A stretch of 64,000 nt of DNA from Viscum album (GCA_963277665.1 OY728166.1:548015219-548079218), one strand, 5' to 3'; numbered from the stretch's first letter, positions 38,140-51,860 are shown. Notes: generated from the sequence alone by a model not told the origin. Program-made: numbers and translations.

Positions 38140-38700
38140 TTGGAATTTTATTCCCTCCCTTATGACATCTTGTATTGGTCTTGGTATTCCCTCCCATGAT
38201 CCTCTGGTTTTTTTATTTGAATGACCTCTCATATAACCCTTGTTTTGGGCACAAGATTTCCCCCTGATGTTCCCTCATGTTTCAGGCTTGGGTTTCCTTC
38301 TCATGTACCCTTTGGTTTCGATACTATCTTGTGTAACATATTATTTGAGGATTGGGATTCCCTCTTTTGTACCCAATTTTATCAGGCTTGGGATACCATT
38401 TCATGTACTCTCTTGTCTGGGGAATGGGTTTTCCTCCCATGTATCCTCTTATTTTGGGCTTCAGATTGCCTGTGGTGTGACAATTTTTTTTTATGATTGG
38501 GATATCCTCCAATTTACACTCTTGTTTGAGCCATGGGATTTCTTCTTATGAACTCTATTGTTTCAGTGTTTTTATTCCCTCTCATGTAAAATAATCTTTC
38601 AAGATTCATATTCCATTTTGTGTACATTCTTGTTTTAGGGTTGAGATTCCCACCTTCATACCCTCATGTTTCGAGATTGGAATTCCCATTCGTGTACCCC
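38140..38700 (+). repeat. degenerate minisatellite, about 16 units of about 36 bp
   Basis: Units follow the pattern ttgggattccctctcatgta then a ccctcttgttttggg-like tail, for example near 38290, 38352, 38390 and 38420. Unit length varies by a few bases and identity is moderate. The array is richer in C and G than its surroundings. The plus-strand frames 38221-38496 and 38240-38551 and the minus frame 38324-38512 are open only because they cross this repeat; I do not treat them as genes. Confidence 0.75.
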
Positions 38701-38999
38701 TTTATATAATAAAATATTTATCATTTACATGTTAATTTGAAGAAGATATATGTCTCACCCTTCACATAGTAAAATCATACTTTCATTTTCTACAAGATAA
38801 TAAAACATTCATCGTATCATGACCTATAAAAAGAGATGGTATTTTTAAATGTCACATCATAATCCATGAAATTAAATGGGTATCACAAACAAGAAATCAT
38901 ATAATATCCTATGGAAAATATAAAGGTTTTATTATTATCTCATAGAATTTTATCCCATGAAAAGTAATGGGTTTTATAAGTTTTTAATCATGGTTTAAC

Positions 39000-41900
39000 T
39001 CTACAAAGAGAAACTAGTGTCATAAAGATCATGCCATAAAAAACCATTTAGACAAAAAAATATTCATGGTATACATTGATCAAATACCTATTAAATAATT
39101 ATCAATATAAAATAATAAACAATATCAAAGGATGTCATATTGGATGTAGAATGATTTTGGATGATCACATTGGGAATTTCATATGGAAAGTAACTTTTCT
39201 CTCAAAATAACTACTTTTAAAATTTAAAAAAATTTCAAAATACATTTATTTGAAAATAATAAAGAAAAAATATGAACTATCGAATAAAATCATTAGAAAC
39301 ATTCTTGAGTTATATATCCTTTTTGTATTGAAGATCTCATTTTATATCAAAAGTCATTTTGAAAACAATTTTCTACGAAAATAATGATGAAAACATATAA
39401 AGAATGCTTTGATAACCAATGTAAACTCATTTTAAAAAATTAGTCATTTTAAAAACATTTTACATAAAAATATGTTAAAATATTAATTTTAAAAAAAATT
39501 CAGTAACCGTTTCAGAAAAAATATATTTTTCTATAAAAATATTGTACAACTGACGAGGTAAATAAGGTCATATTTTCATAAAACATTTCTTTAATCATAT
39601 CAAGTTCCAAGGAGTGGTAAAATTGTAAAATTATATTAATATACCATTAATAAGTATAGGTTAATAATATTAATTAGATATTTCAAGATATAGATAATTA
39701 TATTACATCAAAATAAGTGTACTTTTAAAAAATCCCGCTAAATGATGAGATTGTAGAAATAAACTCTAACAACATTTGTGACATTAAATCATAAAACCAG
39801 TGAGAGAAAAACATTACATGAATCTTATAATACCTTGAAAATATGTATTTACATTATATAATGTGTCAATGTTAACGAATATCCACCTCACAAACAAATA
39901 CAGGTGTATAGAAAACATGTCTCTCAAAGAAGGAAAATGGGACAAAATTATTATACCGATTTGGTAACTTGTGAACCATAAACTCTATGAAAGAGACATA
40001 ATTAAATGGATTTCCAAATTCACATAAAATTAGTTATAGTTTTCATATAATATATTAATATTTTGTATATACACCAAAAAAATAAACATGAGAGAATATG
40101 GCATATGTCTCATAGAAATAATATTGAGATTAAAAATCCCATATTACTTCAGTGAATTTTGAATCAGGAGGTATGTTAACAAATAAAATCAATTGAAACA
40201 TTAAAAATAATGAAACAAAATAAATTCACAATATAAAATTTCATATGTTAGTATATACAAAAAATAGTAATAATAATGGGTGAATATAGAATATGACTCG
40301 GAAAAATAAAAGTGAGATGAGAAAACCCTTACCTTATATCTTTACTTATTTCACTCACATTCAAAATAACTATATAGAAAATATAGGTTTATTATAAATA
40401 TATCAAACAACCATATTCTTATATGTGATATCGTATATTATATTAATTTTAATTTATATTACCTTTTTGTTAACTATTTCATGTTAATGTTACATTTCGG
40501 TTAATAACATCTTTTCTTGTATATGTTTTGACTTTGTTTTTTTAATACTCTTATATATATCATGATTTAATTATTTAAATAATGAATGAAAATATTTTAA
40601 TATCATGTATATTAATTATATATTTATTTATAATAATATATAAAATAGGGAAATATTAAATTGAAAATAGTGTCCATAGAGATGATAGACTATACGTACA
40701 CATAAATGTTGTTTCTATTTTTCACTTATTGAAATAGAGACAGTAAAATGAAATATATGGTTATATTTATATATATTATAATTAAATTAGAATTAATATT
40801 TTATATATGTCATATATATTTACTACACCTATTCTTAATACATTCCATGTAATATGTTAATGAATCTCATAACATTGAGGGGGAGTAGTACACATGTACA
40901 CAAACAAAGTAATCATATTCCCACCAAATAGAATGGATGAAAGTAAATCTTGAATAATAATTTTATAAGTAAAAAATAAATCATAAAATTAATATATATA
41001 TATATATATATTATAAAATAGTCATTAAATCATTGTTTATAACATTGAGATGTGGTAATTTAAGAACAAATGACATCAGTTCGTTATGTTGTAGCCCACT
41101 ATACAGACAACAAATGATTTTGTATCCCATTTGCTAGAAGTGTGTATGAGTATAGTTAGAAACCATAACAAAATAGAATACAAGTATATTTTGGATACTT
41201 AATATATTAATTAATAACTAAATAAATATAATTGAGGTGGTGGATAATGAAAATAGAACAAAAGCAACTGTTGAAGGATGATACATCTTCTTTAGTTGTT
41301 TTATTTTTCATTGAACAAAAAGACTAACACGGTTTAATTTATGAAAATATTGATAATTATTGGATTATAAAAGGGATTGTTGGATATTAATTTTAAATGG
41401 TATGGATGATTAGAATTTCTTGGTAATTTTAATGTAGTTAGGGGTCACTACCCTTCTAGTGTAGAGGAAGCATGACATTCTTGTAAATATATAAAGATAA
41501 ACACTATTTGGAGGTCTCCCTTACATCATGAGACTTCAATAACTACACATTTTCTAAAACAGTTTTGATATTGTCGAAATATGGGCCGAAAACTATATGT
41601 AAACATGTCTATAGTACATTGTTCACTTATTTCAACGTTTAACAACTAGGTAAACTTGCTTTTACCTTAATCACTACAATAAATTTTAATTACATTATAT
41701 ACTATTCATTGTTAAAAAATAAGTTAACCATTATAGAAAATATAAATTATTTTCATTAAAAATATGGAATCCATTTTTTAAAATTCCAATAATAATGTCG
41801 ATGAAATTATTTTAAAATTATTCTTGTAGACATGATGGGAAATTAGGTATTTAAAGTAAAAAATTAAAAATTAGGAAATGTATTATATCCAATTCCAACA

Positions 41901-42800
41901 TAAAGTTGATTCCAATAACCTATAATAGATTTATTTTTATTATAGTAGAAAAATTATACTAAAAAAATATTTAATATAAACATGTAAATAAATTATAATA
42001 AAATGTAGTTTTCAATTAAAATTTGGTGTCTCACACTATTCCTCAAAAAATTGAAACTCCTCAGAAAAATACAAAAAATTAACCCAAAGTATATTTTTGT
42101 ATTTCAATTTCACAAATAATGATTATTTTTCAAATAAAAATTATTATTGTATAAAATTATATTTAAAATATGTTTTTTATTAAACAGTGATAAAATTACA
42201 TTTCGAAAAAAACTATTTTTTTCATATAAACATATTTATTATTATATTTTGAAAACAACAACTATTTGATTGGTGTCAATAAAATTTTATTTAATATATA
42301 ATTTAAAATTTTAATGTGAAATATTTCTAAAAAGGTTTGTGACTAAATTATTTTCATAAAATGGTTTTTGTATGTTGAGATATGGTTTTCTTATAAAAGA
42401 AATTCTTTTTTTTCAAATAGTTATAACTATTATTTCTAACTAATTGATAAACAATGTAATAATTTTATATAAATGTGAAAATAATATTTTCACAACTTAG
42501 TTAATATTATTTATAATATATTTTACAATTTATAGTTGGTAACTATATTAATAATTTAATAACAACATTAATATTAGACTGTCATTCGAAAAAAATCGGC
42601 GTTGTGTGTAATGAAATATATCAAAGGAACTCTGCATTATGTGTAAATCAAGTCAAAAATAGTTTCCATGTACCAAATGTTAATCTAGGTGTTTCTAGTA
42701 TACTAATATTAAAATTAGATTCCGTATAAATACATCAAAATAGAGTCATTTCATATAAAAAATCTATATTCAGTGTTGTGTGAAATAAAAAATATCAAAA
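39000..42800 (-). repeat. strongly decayed family A-like LTR
   Basis: Several landmarks appear in the family A order on the minus strand. They are a ttgtgtgtaatg word near 42600, a leader region near 41280-41340 matching 11330-11380, the gaggcagtag-like segment near 41070, the taatgaatctcataacattg phrase at 40857 matching 17690 and 10915, and a tacgtaca remnant of the hairpin near 40695. Both borders are estimates. No PBS or PPT was found beside it, so it could be a solo LTR or part of a broken element. Confidence 0.55.
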
Positions 42801-44429
42801 AGATTAAATTACATTGAAATAAATCTCTCCAAAATCTAGGCGTGTTATGATTAAAATTAAAATTTTCATCTTTATGATGAATCATGTTATGTTTTAAAGA
42901 ATAATCTATCAAAACCCCCTCTCTCTAAAGGTTAACCCTGATTGTCGCCAATGAATGAAGAGAGGTAAGGAACATTGAGTCACACCAATACTGAGACCCA
43001 AGATGTTGACTAGAATCAAGGGTATAAAAAATCTCACAAATGAGTAGAATTATTCTAAATATTAATATGATTATGAGATAGAAAAAATGGTTCTCAAGAA
43101 AAATTATGAATGATATAAAAATAAAACAAAAACAATCCCATAAATCATCTATAAATAAAATAGATATATATGAATGTAGTTAAATATGTACCCTAAAGAA
43201 TAGATAAATAAGTGAATGATTAATAGCTCCAATGAATGATAAAGAAATTTTTTATATCATCTACAAGTTCTACTAGGAAACTAGAAAATATTTGGTATAT
43301 ACATAACATGACCATACATGAATTGTAAATAGGATTATACCAATGACTCTCATGATCTTTTGAAACAATAGTAGTAATTCACATTATCTAACCATGCCCA
43401 TCATCAATACGACATGCTCACAAAAAGAAACATCAATATATAACATCATATTTAGAATCATGTTGATAAAGGGTACCCTACACAACTATCCCGAAAACAA
43501 TTTTTTATCTCATAGGCCAAAATCGTACATCATATCACGCTGATCTCTTCCAAACATCACATCTTGATAAATACTATATATGAAGTGATATGTCACATTA
43601 TATCTCAATGGAATAAACCTAGTCCATTATATCACATATTTCTCTAATATTCCTAGTCTATCACATCACATCTCTCCTAAAGACACCTAGGTCATCACAA
43701 ATCATTTAATCTATAATAAAAACCATATTATTTGGGTATATTGAACATTAATTACAATAAACTTGTGTCCTCTTCCGACCAGGAATGACCCCCACTATAT
43801 GTTGTCACATCACATCATCACTACATTATACTTTTTAACTGTTTATTTCATATCTCATGCATAATAACGTCATCGAGAAGAGAGAGTGGGAATGAGCGGG
43901 TTGTCAGCCTTCCATCCTCTCTACTAGGATTCTGGGAAAAACACCACACAAATATATTGGTTTAATAATATGGTTATCGACATGATTAGAGTGCATATAT
44001 AAATTCACAAGAAACATATAATATATATATATATATATTTGTATATAACCACACACAATAACATCCTATGTGTTTATGATATTGATGTATCTTGATACAA
44101 TTTTCCCTCATAATTTAATTATTTTTTTTGTTTTAATAGTTAATTTTTTTTAATTTATAATCACTTTTTTTTGAAGTTAAACTAAAATAGACTTTAATTT
44201 TAGGTCTATTATGAGTTAATTTTTTAATTATAAATGTTATTCAAACATCAGGTTTTTATTTTAATATATTTTTCAGTTTTATGCTTTTAATTTATCTTAT
44301 TAATTTATAGTGAATCATGTTTACAGTAGATAATTCTTTTTAATCAATCATAGACTCCCCTAATAAAATTTTCATTAAAAATAATTATGTATCATAATTT
44401 ATATTCTATTTCTGGAGTAAGTTAAATCT
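42801..44429. other. AT-rich spacer with a weak tandem repeat
   Basis: No coding frame is seen. At about 43540-43720 phrases of the type cctagtcyatyayatcacat recur three or four times at 36-45 bp, giving a weak tandem repeat. A slightly GC-richer patch lies at 43865-43945, and a TA microsatellite near 44015-44040. Otherwise nothing is recognisable. Confidence 0.5.
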
Positions 44430-46904
44430 TGTAAGGACTCACCCATAAAAAATCACATAATACAGTTAAGTCAACTGAAATTCTCTTAATTCATTAAAAA
44501 ATACCTTTTCATTTTGGATTTTTAGTGAATCATGTTATAAAACATACATGAAATCATAAAATAATGAAAAGTGGATACTACTAAAATAGTATCTATTTCT
44601 TTTATAATTCGAAATATTTTAATATAACATGAATTCTCCCATGAAAAATATTCACAACATTTAGCTTGGATTCATTTCTATTATCAATCCTTTAAAACCA
44701 CTGAAAAAAATTAAAACATGCGATGAGAAAAAAATATCATAAATGCAAATATAAATAATAAAATTAAAAATTAGTCTGATAATACATATTAATATACGGG
44801 AAAAAATCAAAGAGATATACTTTTCAGCGATAAATTATCATATACTTACATTGTGAAAACATAAAATTTCTATAAAGCATAGAAAATGTAAATAAATATT
44901 TATTTAACATGGAAAATTACTTAATTAAAATTATTAACCCTCACATATACCATTCAATGTAACCCTCGATGATTTCATATGATATAACCCTCATGCCAAC
45001 CTTATGGTGTAACCATCGCAGTTACACATGATATAACAATTATTATCTTCTTCTAAAATCAACAAACCCAATGTATTGGAGGGAGATATAGGTCCCACCC
45101 TAAATCATAAAAAATTTCCAAGAACTAAATCATAATAAAAAACATCAATACTTATAACATAAAAACATTCATTTTGAATTTTGTTAGAATGAAAATTTAA
45201 AAGATGATTTTTAAAGAATAGTACCTTGGCTCAGTTTTGTATTAGTTCAAATATATTTAGATTCATCAATAATTGGTTAAAAATACTTATTAATTTATTA
45301 AAAACCTATAATCACGTTTATACTACCTTATATGACCATATTTTAACAAACTATAACGCAATTATTAGTAATATTTTGATATTTTGATATTTCTATTTTT
45401 TCAGATGTGTTTAATTCATGGTTTCCATGGTTGGTTCATTAATGATTTATTTTTCGAATTGAAGAAAAAAATAAAAAATTCAAAATATATTATATTAATA
45501 TATTCCCATTATTTTAAATGATAAAATATATCATTTTGTTTTATGGTATGTGGAGGATTCATTAGAAAAATATTATTTTGGCACTTTTTATGACCATCAA
45601 AAACATATATAATTTTATTTAATATGTTATTTATATAATGATTATAGAATAATATATAAATTATTATATGTAAATAAAATATTATTTAACAATAATAATT
45701 GTTTTATTACAATAATTGAAGGCGGTAATGGAAAATTAAAATGCATTTTCCACGATGGTGGTAAATCGACACATCACAGATGATGTTCGTATTTTTTAAA
45801 TAAATGGTGTAGGATAATGAATATGAGGATGAATTTTTTTATAAAAATGATAAAATTATAATATATATAAGATAATGGATTTTTCATGCCACATGGATAA
45901 GTTGATGTTAAATTAAATGGAAAATAAAAGAAACTGGAATAAGTTTTTAGCTAGTGAATTCTCATCCTTGAGAACCTTCTAAAAGAACATGGTTTATGTT
46001 TTTTGGAAAGACCAAAAGGTCTTGGAATTGTGGAAGTGACATTAGGATGGAATTGGGAAAAAAATTACACAATCTAAAATTAATTGTGGTGTGAATAGAA
46101 TTGTTTGTGAAGAGTGTTATTTATAGAGGACGAGAAGAGAGTTCTTTTTTGTTTTTTTAATTAATACATTATTTCGGCATAAGAATATGATTAGTTTAAG
46201 AATGCTCAATATATATATTAAAATAATGAAATCATTTTTCAAGATTATGGTCAGACATGAACCATAAAACATCTATGACTCATTATTTCATGTATTTTCT
46301 AAATACTATAAAATACGATATATCACTATTCACCAAAAAATCAACAAATTCAAAAGAATCCAAAAAACATCCCTAACCATTTTATGGTGTTTAAATTTGA
46401 AAAATTGACTTCATTTACTGAAAATAATTTTCTTATTATGAAAAATTGATATATATTTATGTTCAATGTTTATTCGAATAATACTAGTTTTAAAACTATT
46501 AAACATTTTATAACATGTTGAAAAGTTAATAAAGGTATCATAAGATTATCTCATAATTACAAGATAAAAATATTAATTTATGAATCTATTTTATGATTAT
46601 TATTTTTCTTTCCAATAATTATTTTTATTATAAAAATAGAATTAAATATTTATGTTTCAGAAAAATACCAAAACATCATTTGTCAGTTTCAAAATATTCA
46701 TTTACATATTTTGTGATATGAAAATATTATATTTTAACTTATAAGATATATCAATTTTATTTATACTTTCATACATGAGTTTATATTTAGATTATTATAG
46801 ATTCTTTAATTAATATAAATAAAACATATTTCAATAATCATTTATAATTAATTTTACTATTTAAGTTCAAAATGAAAAAAAACTATAAGTAAATTGGATG
46901 TTAA
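44430..46904 (-). repeat. 3' LTR of the family B chromovirus
   Basis: About 2.5 kb, ending CCTTACA at 44430 on the minus strand. The TATA box (CTATAAATAACAC on the minus strand) is at 46117-46126. The inner border near 46904 is estimated by alignment with the 5' LTR and the following gatgtggaaaat polypurine remnant. A ggtggtaaatcgac word near 45760 is shared with the 5' LTR and echoes ggcggtaaatcgac in a family A LTR. Confidence 0.8.
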
Positions 46905-46929
46905 ATTTTCCACATCTTATGGAAATTGT

Positions 46930-47345
46930 GTCATAAAAATTTTCATTTACATATAATACAAGTGAGGAATCCATTCCCTCATAGAATTTTTATACCCCGT
47001 TGTTTCCTCTTAAAAAATGTGGTTTGTTTACAAAACCTTAACATATTGAATTAAAAAATTTCACAATATTTTTATATACATTCATAAACTAAATAGGTTT
47101 CTATTCGTAAGAAATTTTATCATTGATTTTAAATAATTCTATTATATAAAATTAAGATGAATTTGGAATATAATTTCTTTACATCCAAACATGAAAATCA
47201 TTGTGTACCTGGGATAAACTCAGAGGCAAAGCTACGCGGTTGGAAACTAGTCCAACATTCTCCAGTATTTTAAAAGGTCCATTTAATTTTGGGCGGAGGT
47301 TTCCTTTTATCCAAATCAAATAACATGTTTCCTTGAAGGTATTTT
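46930..47345 (-). pseudogene. integrase C-terminus and chromodomain-region remnant
   Basis: One frame reads GPFKILENVG, then ALPLSLSQVHNDFHV (plus strand about 47180-47290). These are the conserved GPF-x-I-L...VG and ALP...VHNVFHV landmarks of the gypsy integrase C-terminal domain. Just upstream a GDLVF word is recognisable. Downstream, NYIPNSS, then YE, then KPI, follow the spacing of the integrase-chromodomain linker, and a faint chromodomain-like pattern leads to the LTR. Several stops interrupt it. Chromodomains of this lineage steer insertion to heterochromatin, which fits the surroundings. The integrase part is clear; the chromodomain itself is an inference from position and weak similarity. 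Confidence 0.75.
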
Positions 47346-47589
47346 ATGGAAAACTAGATCACCTCCCTTGAATGAAAATGTGTGCCTCCTATTATTTTAA
47401 TAAATTTTCTACCTTCTCCGTGATATCCTTCTGTGTTGTTGGGTCATCATCACATTCTCAACTACATACTCTACTAATTATGGTCCCACCAATTTCCTTT
47501 ACCAGAAATCATACATAAATTATAGAGTTTAACACTACTTTCTATATAATTACTCAAAAGGTTCCACTGATATATAATAATTAAAACTA

Positions 47590-47833
47590 TTATTAAAATG
47601 AAACTTAACTAATGAAATATGTTGTTCCAAAATTCCATGTTAATAATATGAAAAATCAAAAATAATATCATCCAATTTTGGATTTTTTTTCTATAATAAT
47701 GAATCATATTTTGGATGAATGGGTGTGTGGAAATATAATTCAGTTCCCATTGAGTTCTTATGTCCATTACAAATGGTAAAGGTTTACCATTTATCTCAGT
47801 CAAACAAAATGGATTGGGGAACTCCATGTAACT
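47590..47833 (-). pseudogene. integrase core, C-terminal half, separated by an insertion
   Basis: Directly left of a 290-bp insertion, the minus strand reads LHGVPQSILFD, then NSMGTELYF, then IHPKYD. These match the integrase core words LHGVP-x-SIVSD-x-D, GT-x-L and HPQTDGQ. The second catalytic Asp lies in the SILFD word, which is still recognisable. The HPQTDGQ motif is degraded, and the following Glu region reads as stops or altered residues. The frame has at least three stops. It continues the fragment at 48124-48545. Confidence 0.8.
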
Positions 47834-48123
47834 TGGGAAGTGCGGTCGGGGCTTCCTCATCGGGCTAGATAACTCTACCATTTCTTTGGAAGGTCATTTG
47901 AGACATGGATGATTTGGAGGGATGGTAAAATTGGGAGGGACCATGCTTGCATGGGATCGTCGAGTGTCCAGCTAAGGGATGGTGGTGTTTTTTTTTGCAT
48001 GTATGTGGTAGTTTCTGCTGTTTCTGGTGTTTTTTGGGTTTGTTTGGCTGTTTTGTTGGACTTTTGGTTTCTCACGTTTTCCACAAAAGTGTTTTCTTTA
48101 AAAAAAAAATTGTCAGGTTGTCA
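47834..48123. mobile_element. 290-bp insertion flanked by a perfect 17-bp target duplication
   Basis: GGGAACTCCATGTAACT occurs at 47817-47833 and again at 48124-48140. The repeated word is part of the host integrase (it encodes LHGVP on the minus strand), so the intervening sequence was inserted there. The insert is richer in G and C than its host and contains a T9 run near 47990 and an A9 run near 48103. It ends with two ttgtcagg words at the right edge. A 17-bp duplication fits LINE-driven retroposition (a SINE or a 5'-truncated LINE) better than DNA transposons or LTR elements. I see no A/B boxes and no reverse transcriptase. The overlapping open frames (47875-48084 minus; 47909-48142 and 47947-48138 plus) have no recognised domain. 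Confidence 0.7.
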
Positions 48124-48545
48124 GGGAACTCCATGTAACTGAAAAACACCATTGAGGTACATTCAGGAAGGAATTTTTATAGAAAGAGTATCTCTTGAAC
48201 AATTAAAATTATAAGATTTAGGCAGTTGGTCAACAATAAACCAAATCATATTGTTATCTCGAGAAGTCAATTGTAGTCCCACCCTGATATCCATTGATAT
48301 ATTGTCCCAATTCCACTCTAGAAATGGAAAAAGGATGAATTATTTCCTTCATTGTACTTTGACTTATTAAGAAATCAAAAATTTCATTGAAAAATAAGAG
48401 ATATATCATTCCATTTCACCCCACTAGTAATACTCTTCAAGGTCTCTCAGGCCTTAGAGCTAATAGGATGATCTGAAAATATATAACTCTAAGATTCCCT
48501 TAACCGTGTTTCCACAGCTGGGAATCTCAATGCATACTTAATCTC
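48124..48545 (-). pseudogene. integrase zinc-binding region and core, N-terminal half
   Basis: On the minus strand, with stops, the words IPAVETRLRES, then SDHPISSKA, then LKSITSGVKW match the gypsy integrase zinc-binding region (VP...LR..IL.EAH...HPG.TKM...LK..YWWPGM). Then IWFIVDQLPKS, then FQLHGVP, match the core words IWVIVDRLTKSAHF and RLHGVP, with the first catalytic Asp just before. The LHGVP word is the edge of the insertion duplication. At least five stops and one frame change are present. Confidence 0.8.
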
Positions 48546-49289
48546 TTACCCAATATCAAAACAAAATATTTATCAATGTTAAATTAGGGAAAAATAACAT
48601 TTCTAACCAAAATTACATTTTTTATAAACTAACATTCATCCTTCAATTATTTCTTAATTCTATTTTAGAGAGTTGATTTTATTAATACCAGATAAAAAAC
48701 ATAGAAATTTACTGCACCAAAAACATCGAAGAAAAAATATATCAAAACGTTAACCATTGGGTAATGTTCTAAAAAACATGGTTAATGTAGAATATTTTTC
48801 TTTAACACATGACATCTTCCACATTCTTTACTTTTCTAAGATGGTAATTTTTCATGTTATCATAATCCTTTATCAGTTCAAGCATCTTATTTTCCTCATT
48901 ATCAATTATATCAGAGTTAATATATACATAATGTTATTATGGTCAGTATATATTTCATATTTAGCTCTATATAAATTATTTCTCTAAATTTTTAGTGTTA
49001 AAAAAACAACATTCAATTCAAAATCATGTCTTGGAAAATATAACTCATGAGGATTAATTTGTCTTTAATCATAAAAAATTACCTGATCATTATAAATTAT
49101 AACACAACCAAATTCCTTTATTGAAGCATTATAAAGGATGAAAAATTAACTATTCTAGGAAAGAAAGGAAAATAAAATGGTTAATTAAACAATAATATTT
49201 TCATTTCCTAAATAAAAAAATTGCATTCTTTTATCAAAATAAATTTAAGCTCTTTTCATGTTAACTCAGTTAGTGGGATAGATAACATT

Positions 49290-49750
49290 ATAATGTTCAT
49301 AAAAAATCATGGGTAATATTTTTCAAATCTATAAAAACTATGAATATCAAAAACATATATAGATCTTGGATATTCATCAACACCTTTTGTTTTGTATAGA
49401 TCAACCATTATGCAATCCTTATTTAAAATATTCCCAAGAAAATAAATCTATTGTAAACAAATATCACATTTTCTAACTTTTCCATATAACATTTTTTATT
49501 TGATATTTTTAAGGTAAATAATTATACTTTTTTCACGATCCTCATTAATTTTTGAATAAATATATAATATTATTAAAAAAATACAAAAAAAATCCAAATA
49601 TTACAGAATATTCAATTTATAAGATCCACAAACAACGCTGGGTTATTTTTTAAACCAAATGAAATAACCAAAAACTCATAATTCCCAAATCAAGTATTGA
49701 ATTTTATTAACAGAATGTAAAACTACTTCCCCTTTAGCTAATGGTAGAAA
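49290..49750 (-). pseudogene. reverse transcriptase remnant
   Basis: The minus strand reads YEFLVISFGLKNNPALF (plus about 49630-49680), the conserved YEFLVMPFGLTNAPATF region of plant gypsy RT. It is preceded by FNT-stop-FGN, where the stop TGA replaces the Arg CGA of FNTRFG, a C-to-T change. The catalytic YIDD region has decayed. Further on, FIFLGNILNKDCIMVDLYK (about 49390-49450) matches the FLGH.IS..GI.VDP.K connector, and SFYRFEKYYP matches the SFLGL.NYYRRF word. No intact frame remains. Confidence 0.85.
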
Positions 49751-50715
49751 TATATCTAGTCAATATTGTAAAAATACATAGCTCCATATAGCTAGACAAA
49801 CCAAACATTGATATTTGGCAATGAATACCAATTCATAAAAATAATTTAGTTCAGCTATATATAATTAATGAAAAGTATCATGGAACCATATTTCATGTTA
49901 ATGAACAAAATATTGGAAACCCATTGTGATTTTCTAAGAAAAATGAAGCCATAATCATCAAACTCATGTAATTGAATTTTCCATTTAAGGAGTTCCACTT
50001 AATCCATTCGATAAAGGGGTCTATAATGTTTCAATCAATTAAAAACTAAGTCAATTGTAAATTCATCCTCAAAATCCATTATTACACATAGAAAATAATA
50101 ATTAAAATCATCCACATATTCATTTACAATGTAAAAATCTATAATTTAATTAGTTTTATTATTTTCAAAAAAATTTGAAGATAACATTATTTTCAATCAT
50201 TTAATCGATTCTCAACTTCCTGATATTTTATTAGTGGCATGGGTTCACTATTATAAAAAACTAGAACACTTCCTCAAGAAAATGTATTTCACTCTATAAT
50301 AAATCTTACAATAATAAAAATATATCCAATTACAACATATAAATACATCAAACTGCACTAAGGTGAAAAACATTGTTTGCGCGGTAATGTCTTTCCATCA
50401 TAAAAAACAACTATATTCATATAATGATGTTTTTACTTAATATGACCCTAGGTGTTTTTAATATACAATTTGATTTAATTTATTGAGGTGAAATTTACAA
50501 TTTACCAATAATATAATTTGATATAAAGGAATATATAGACCCATTATCAAATAATACAGTAGAAAAATATTAGTAAACAAATAGAATAACAGTTACCACA
50601 TCATTGGATGGGGTGATATCTATTGAAGTAGTCACAAGATATCTCACAACACCCTTCCTCTTATAGTCTATACACATACCAACATTTAAATATTTTTTGG
50701 GATTGTTTTTCCATT

Positions 50716-50946
50716 CTAACCCATATCACCTAATTTAAATAAATTTACAGTATTAATATCATAATTAAACATAACATTACTATGATCTTTTGCATTATAA
50801 TCTTGGGATATATTTCCAATCTTACCACATAGAAAACACTTCCCACATTTGTTATGAAACACCCCAAGAATATTTTTACCACACTTCCCACAAATACAAA
50901 ATTGAATTATCATACATTCATATTTCTTTGATTGACTATTACCCAT
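50716..50946 (-). pseudogene. gag C-terminal zinc-knuckle remnant
   Basis: A 76-codon frame carries CGKCGKN, then CFLCGKIGNISQDY (residues about 37-50). This is the Cys-rich tail of Tekay/Del Gag: a C-x2-C-G-K word followed by a CCHC knuckle. In the knuckle the His reads Asn and the last Cys reads Tyr, so metal binding is lost. The start codon is arbitrary, since the real gag begins upstream near 51.8 kb and is closed by stops. The position, about 0.9 kb after the PBS, is right for the gag 3' part. The rest of the gag region (51850-50950) shows only weak similarity (for example ELKCYEKHV near 51040). Confidence 0.75.
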
Positions 50947-51842
50947 TTCATGCCATGTAAACCTCTTCTACTACATGTTGTCAATATTTTTATTATTTTT
51001 AGTAAAATCTATTTCTACCATCTCATCACATTGAACATGTTTCTCATAACATTTTAATTCAAAAGTGTCCAAATGCTTTTTCTTTCTTCGATTCAATCAT
51101 GATTAAAAATATTTTATTTTACTATCAATGTCTCAAGTCATCTTTGGATCATAAATTTATAATCAGGTGATGTTTTATTCATACACGGCCACTGAATCTT
51201 CATTATTTTGTTTCAAATAATGAAATTTATTTTCCAAAATATGTCGAACAACCATAAGAAAATTTTTTAAAATGAAAATATTCATAAATCCATCCGATTC
51301 CAAGGCATCAATATGCTTGTTTTCTCTTATATTCTTGTCCATTCACCAGCACTTGTCACCAAGACCTTCAAAATGATAAATATCAAGACTAACATTTTTA
51401 TTATTTGAACACCCCAAGATATATAATATATTTTGAAGATATATAATCCTCCCTTAGGGCACTACTATGTCGGAATATCAATTGAATGAAGGTGGGTGTT
51501 TCTTTATAAAATGTTCTCCTATCATCATGTTAACTTTTTTAGTTATGGTTGTTCTCTTTAACTGATATAGATGTCATTTATTACTTGTGTAAACTAATCC
51601 ATTTCTCCCACAAACGTCTTGGTTCAAATATCCACCATTGAAGAATTAAAATTATATCTTCCTTCGGATGCCTTCCGACATTATCTTCCCGATTTTCATC
51701 TATGGAATAAAGTTCTTAACAAAACTATGTATGATGAATAGACGTTATAATGTTTCAATGCTATATCATTTTAACATAAACATAAAGTAAAAAATATTAA
51801 TTGTATTATTTTAACATCATTTTATCCCCAAGTGTTATATAA

Positions 51843-51858
51843 ACCATGATATGATACC
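51843..51858 (-). promoter_or_regulatory. primer-binding site, decayed
   Basis: The minus strand reads TGGTATCATATCATGG two bases inside the 5' LTR end at 51861. The first eight bases match the initiator tRNA-Met site and the rest has drifted. Confidence 0.65.
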
Positions 51859-51860
51859 AC

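Noticed and set aside
38221..38551. Cys- and Phe-rich open frames that look like small secreted proteins
   Set aside because: They are read through the 36-bp minisatellite and open in several frames.
40985..41015. TA microsatellites (also near 44020)
   Set aside because: Ordinary in AT-rich plant DNA; no further meaning seen.
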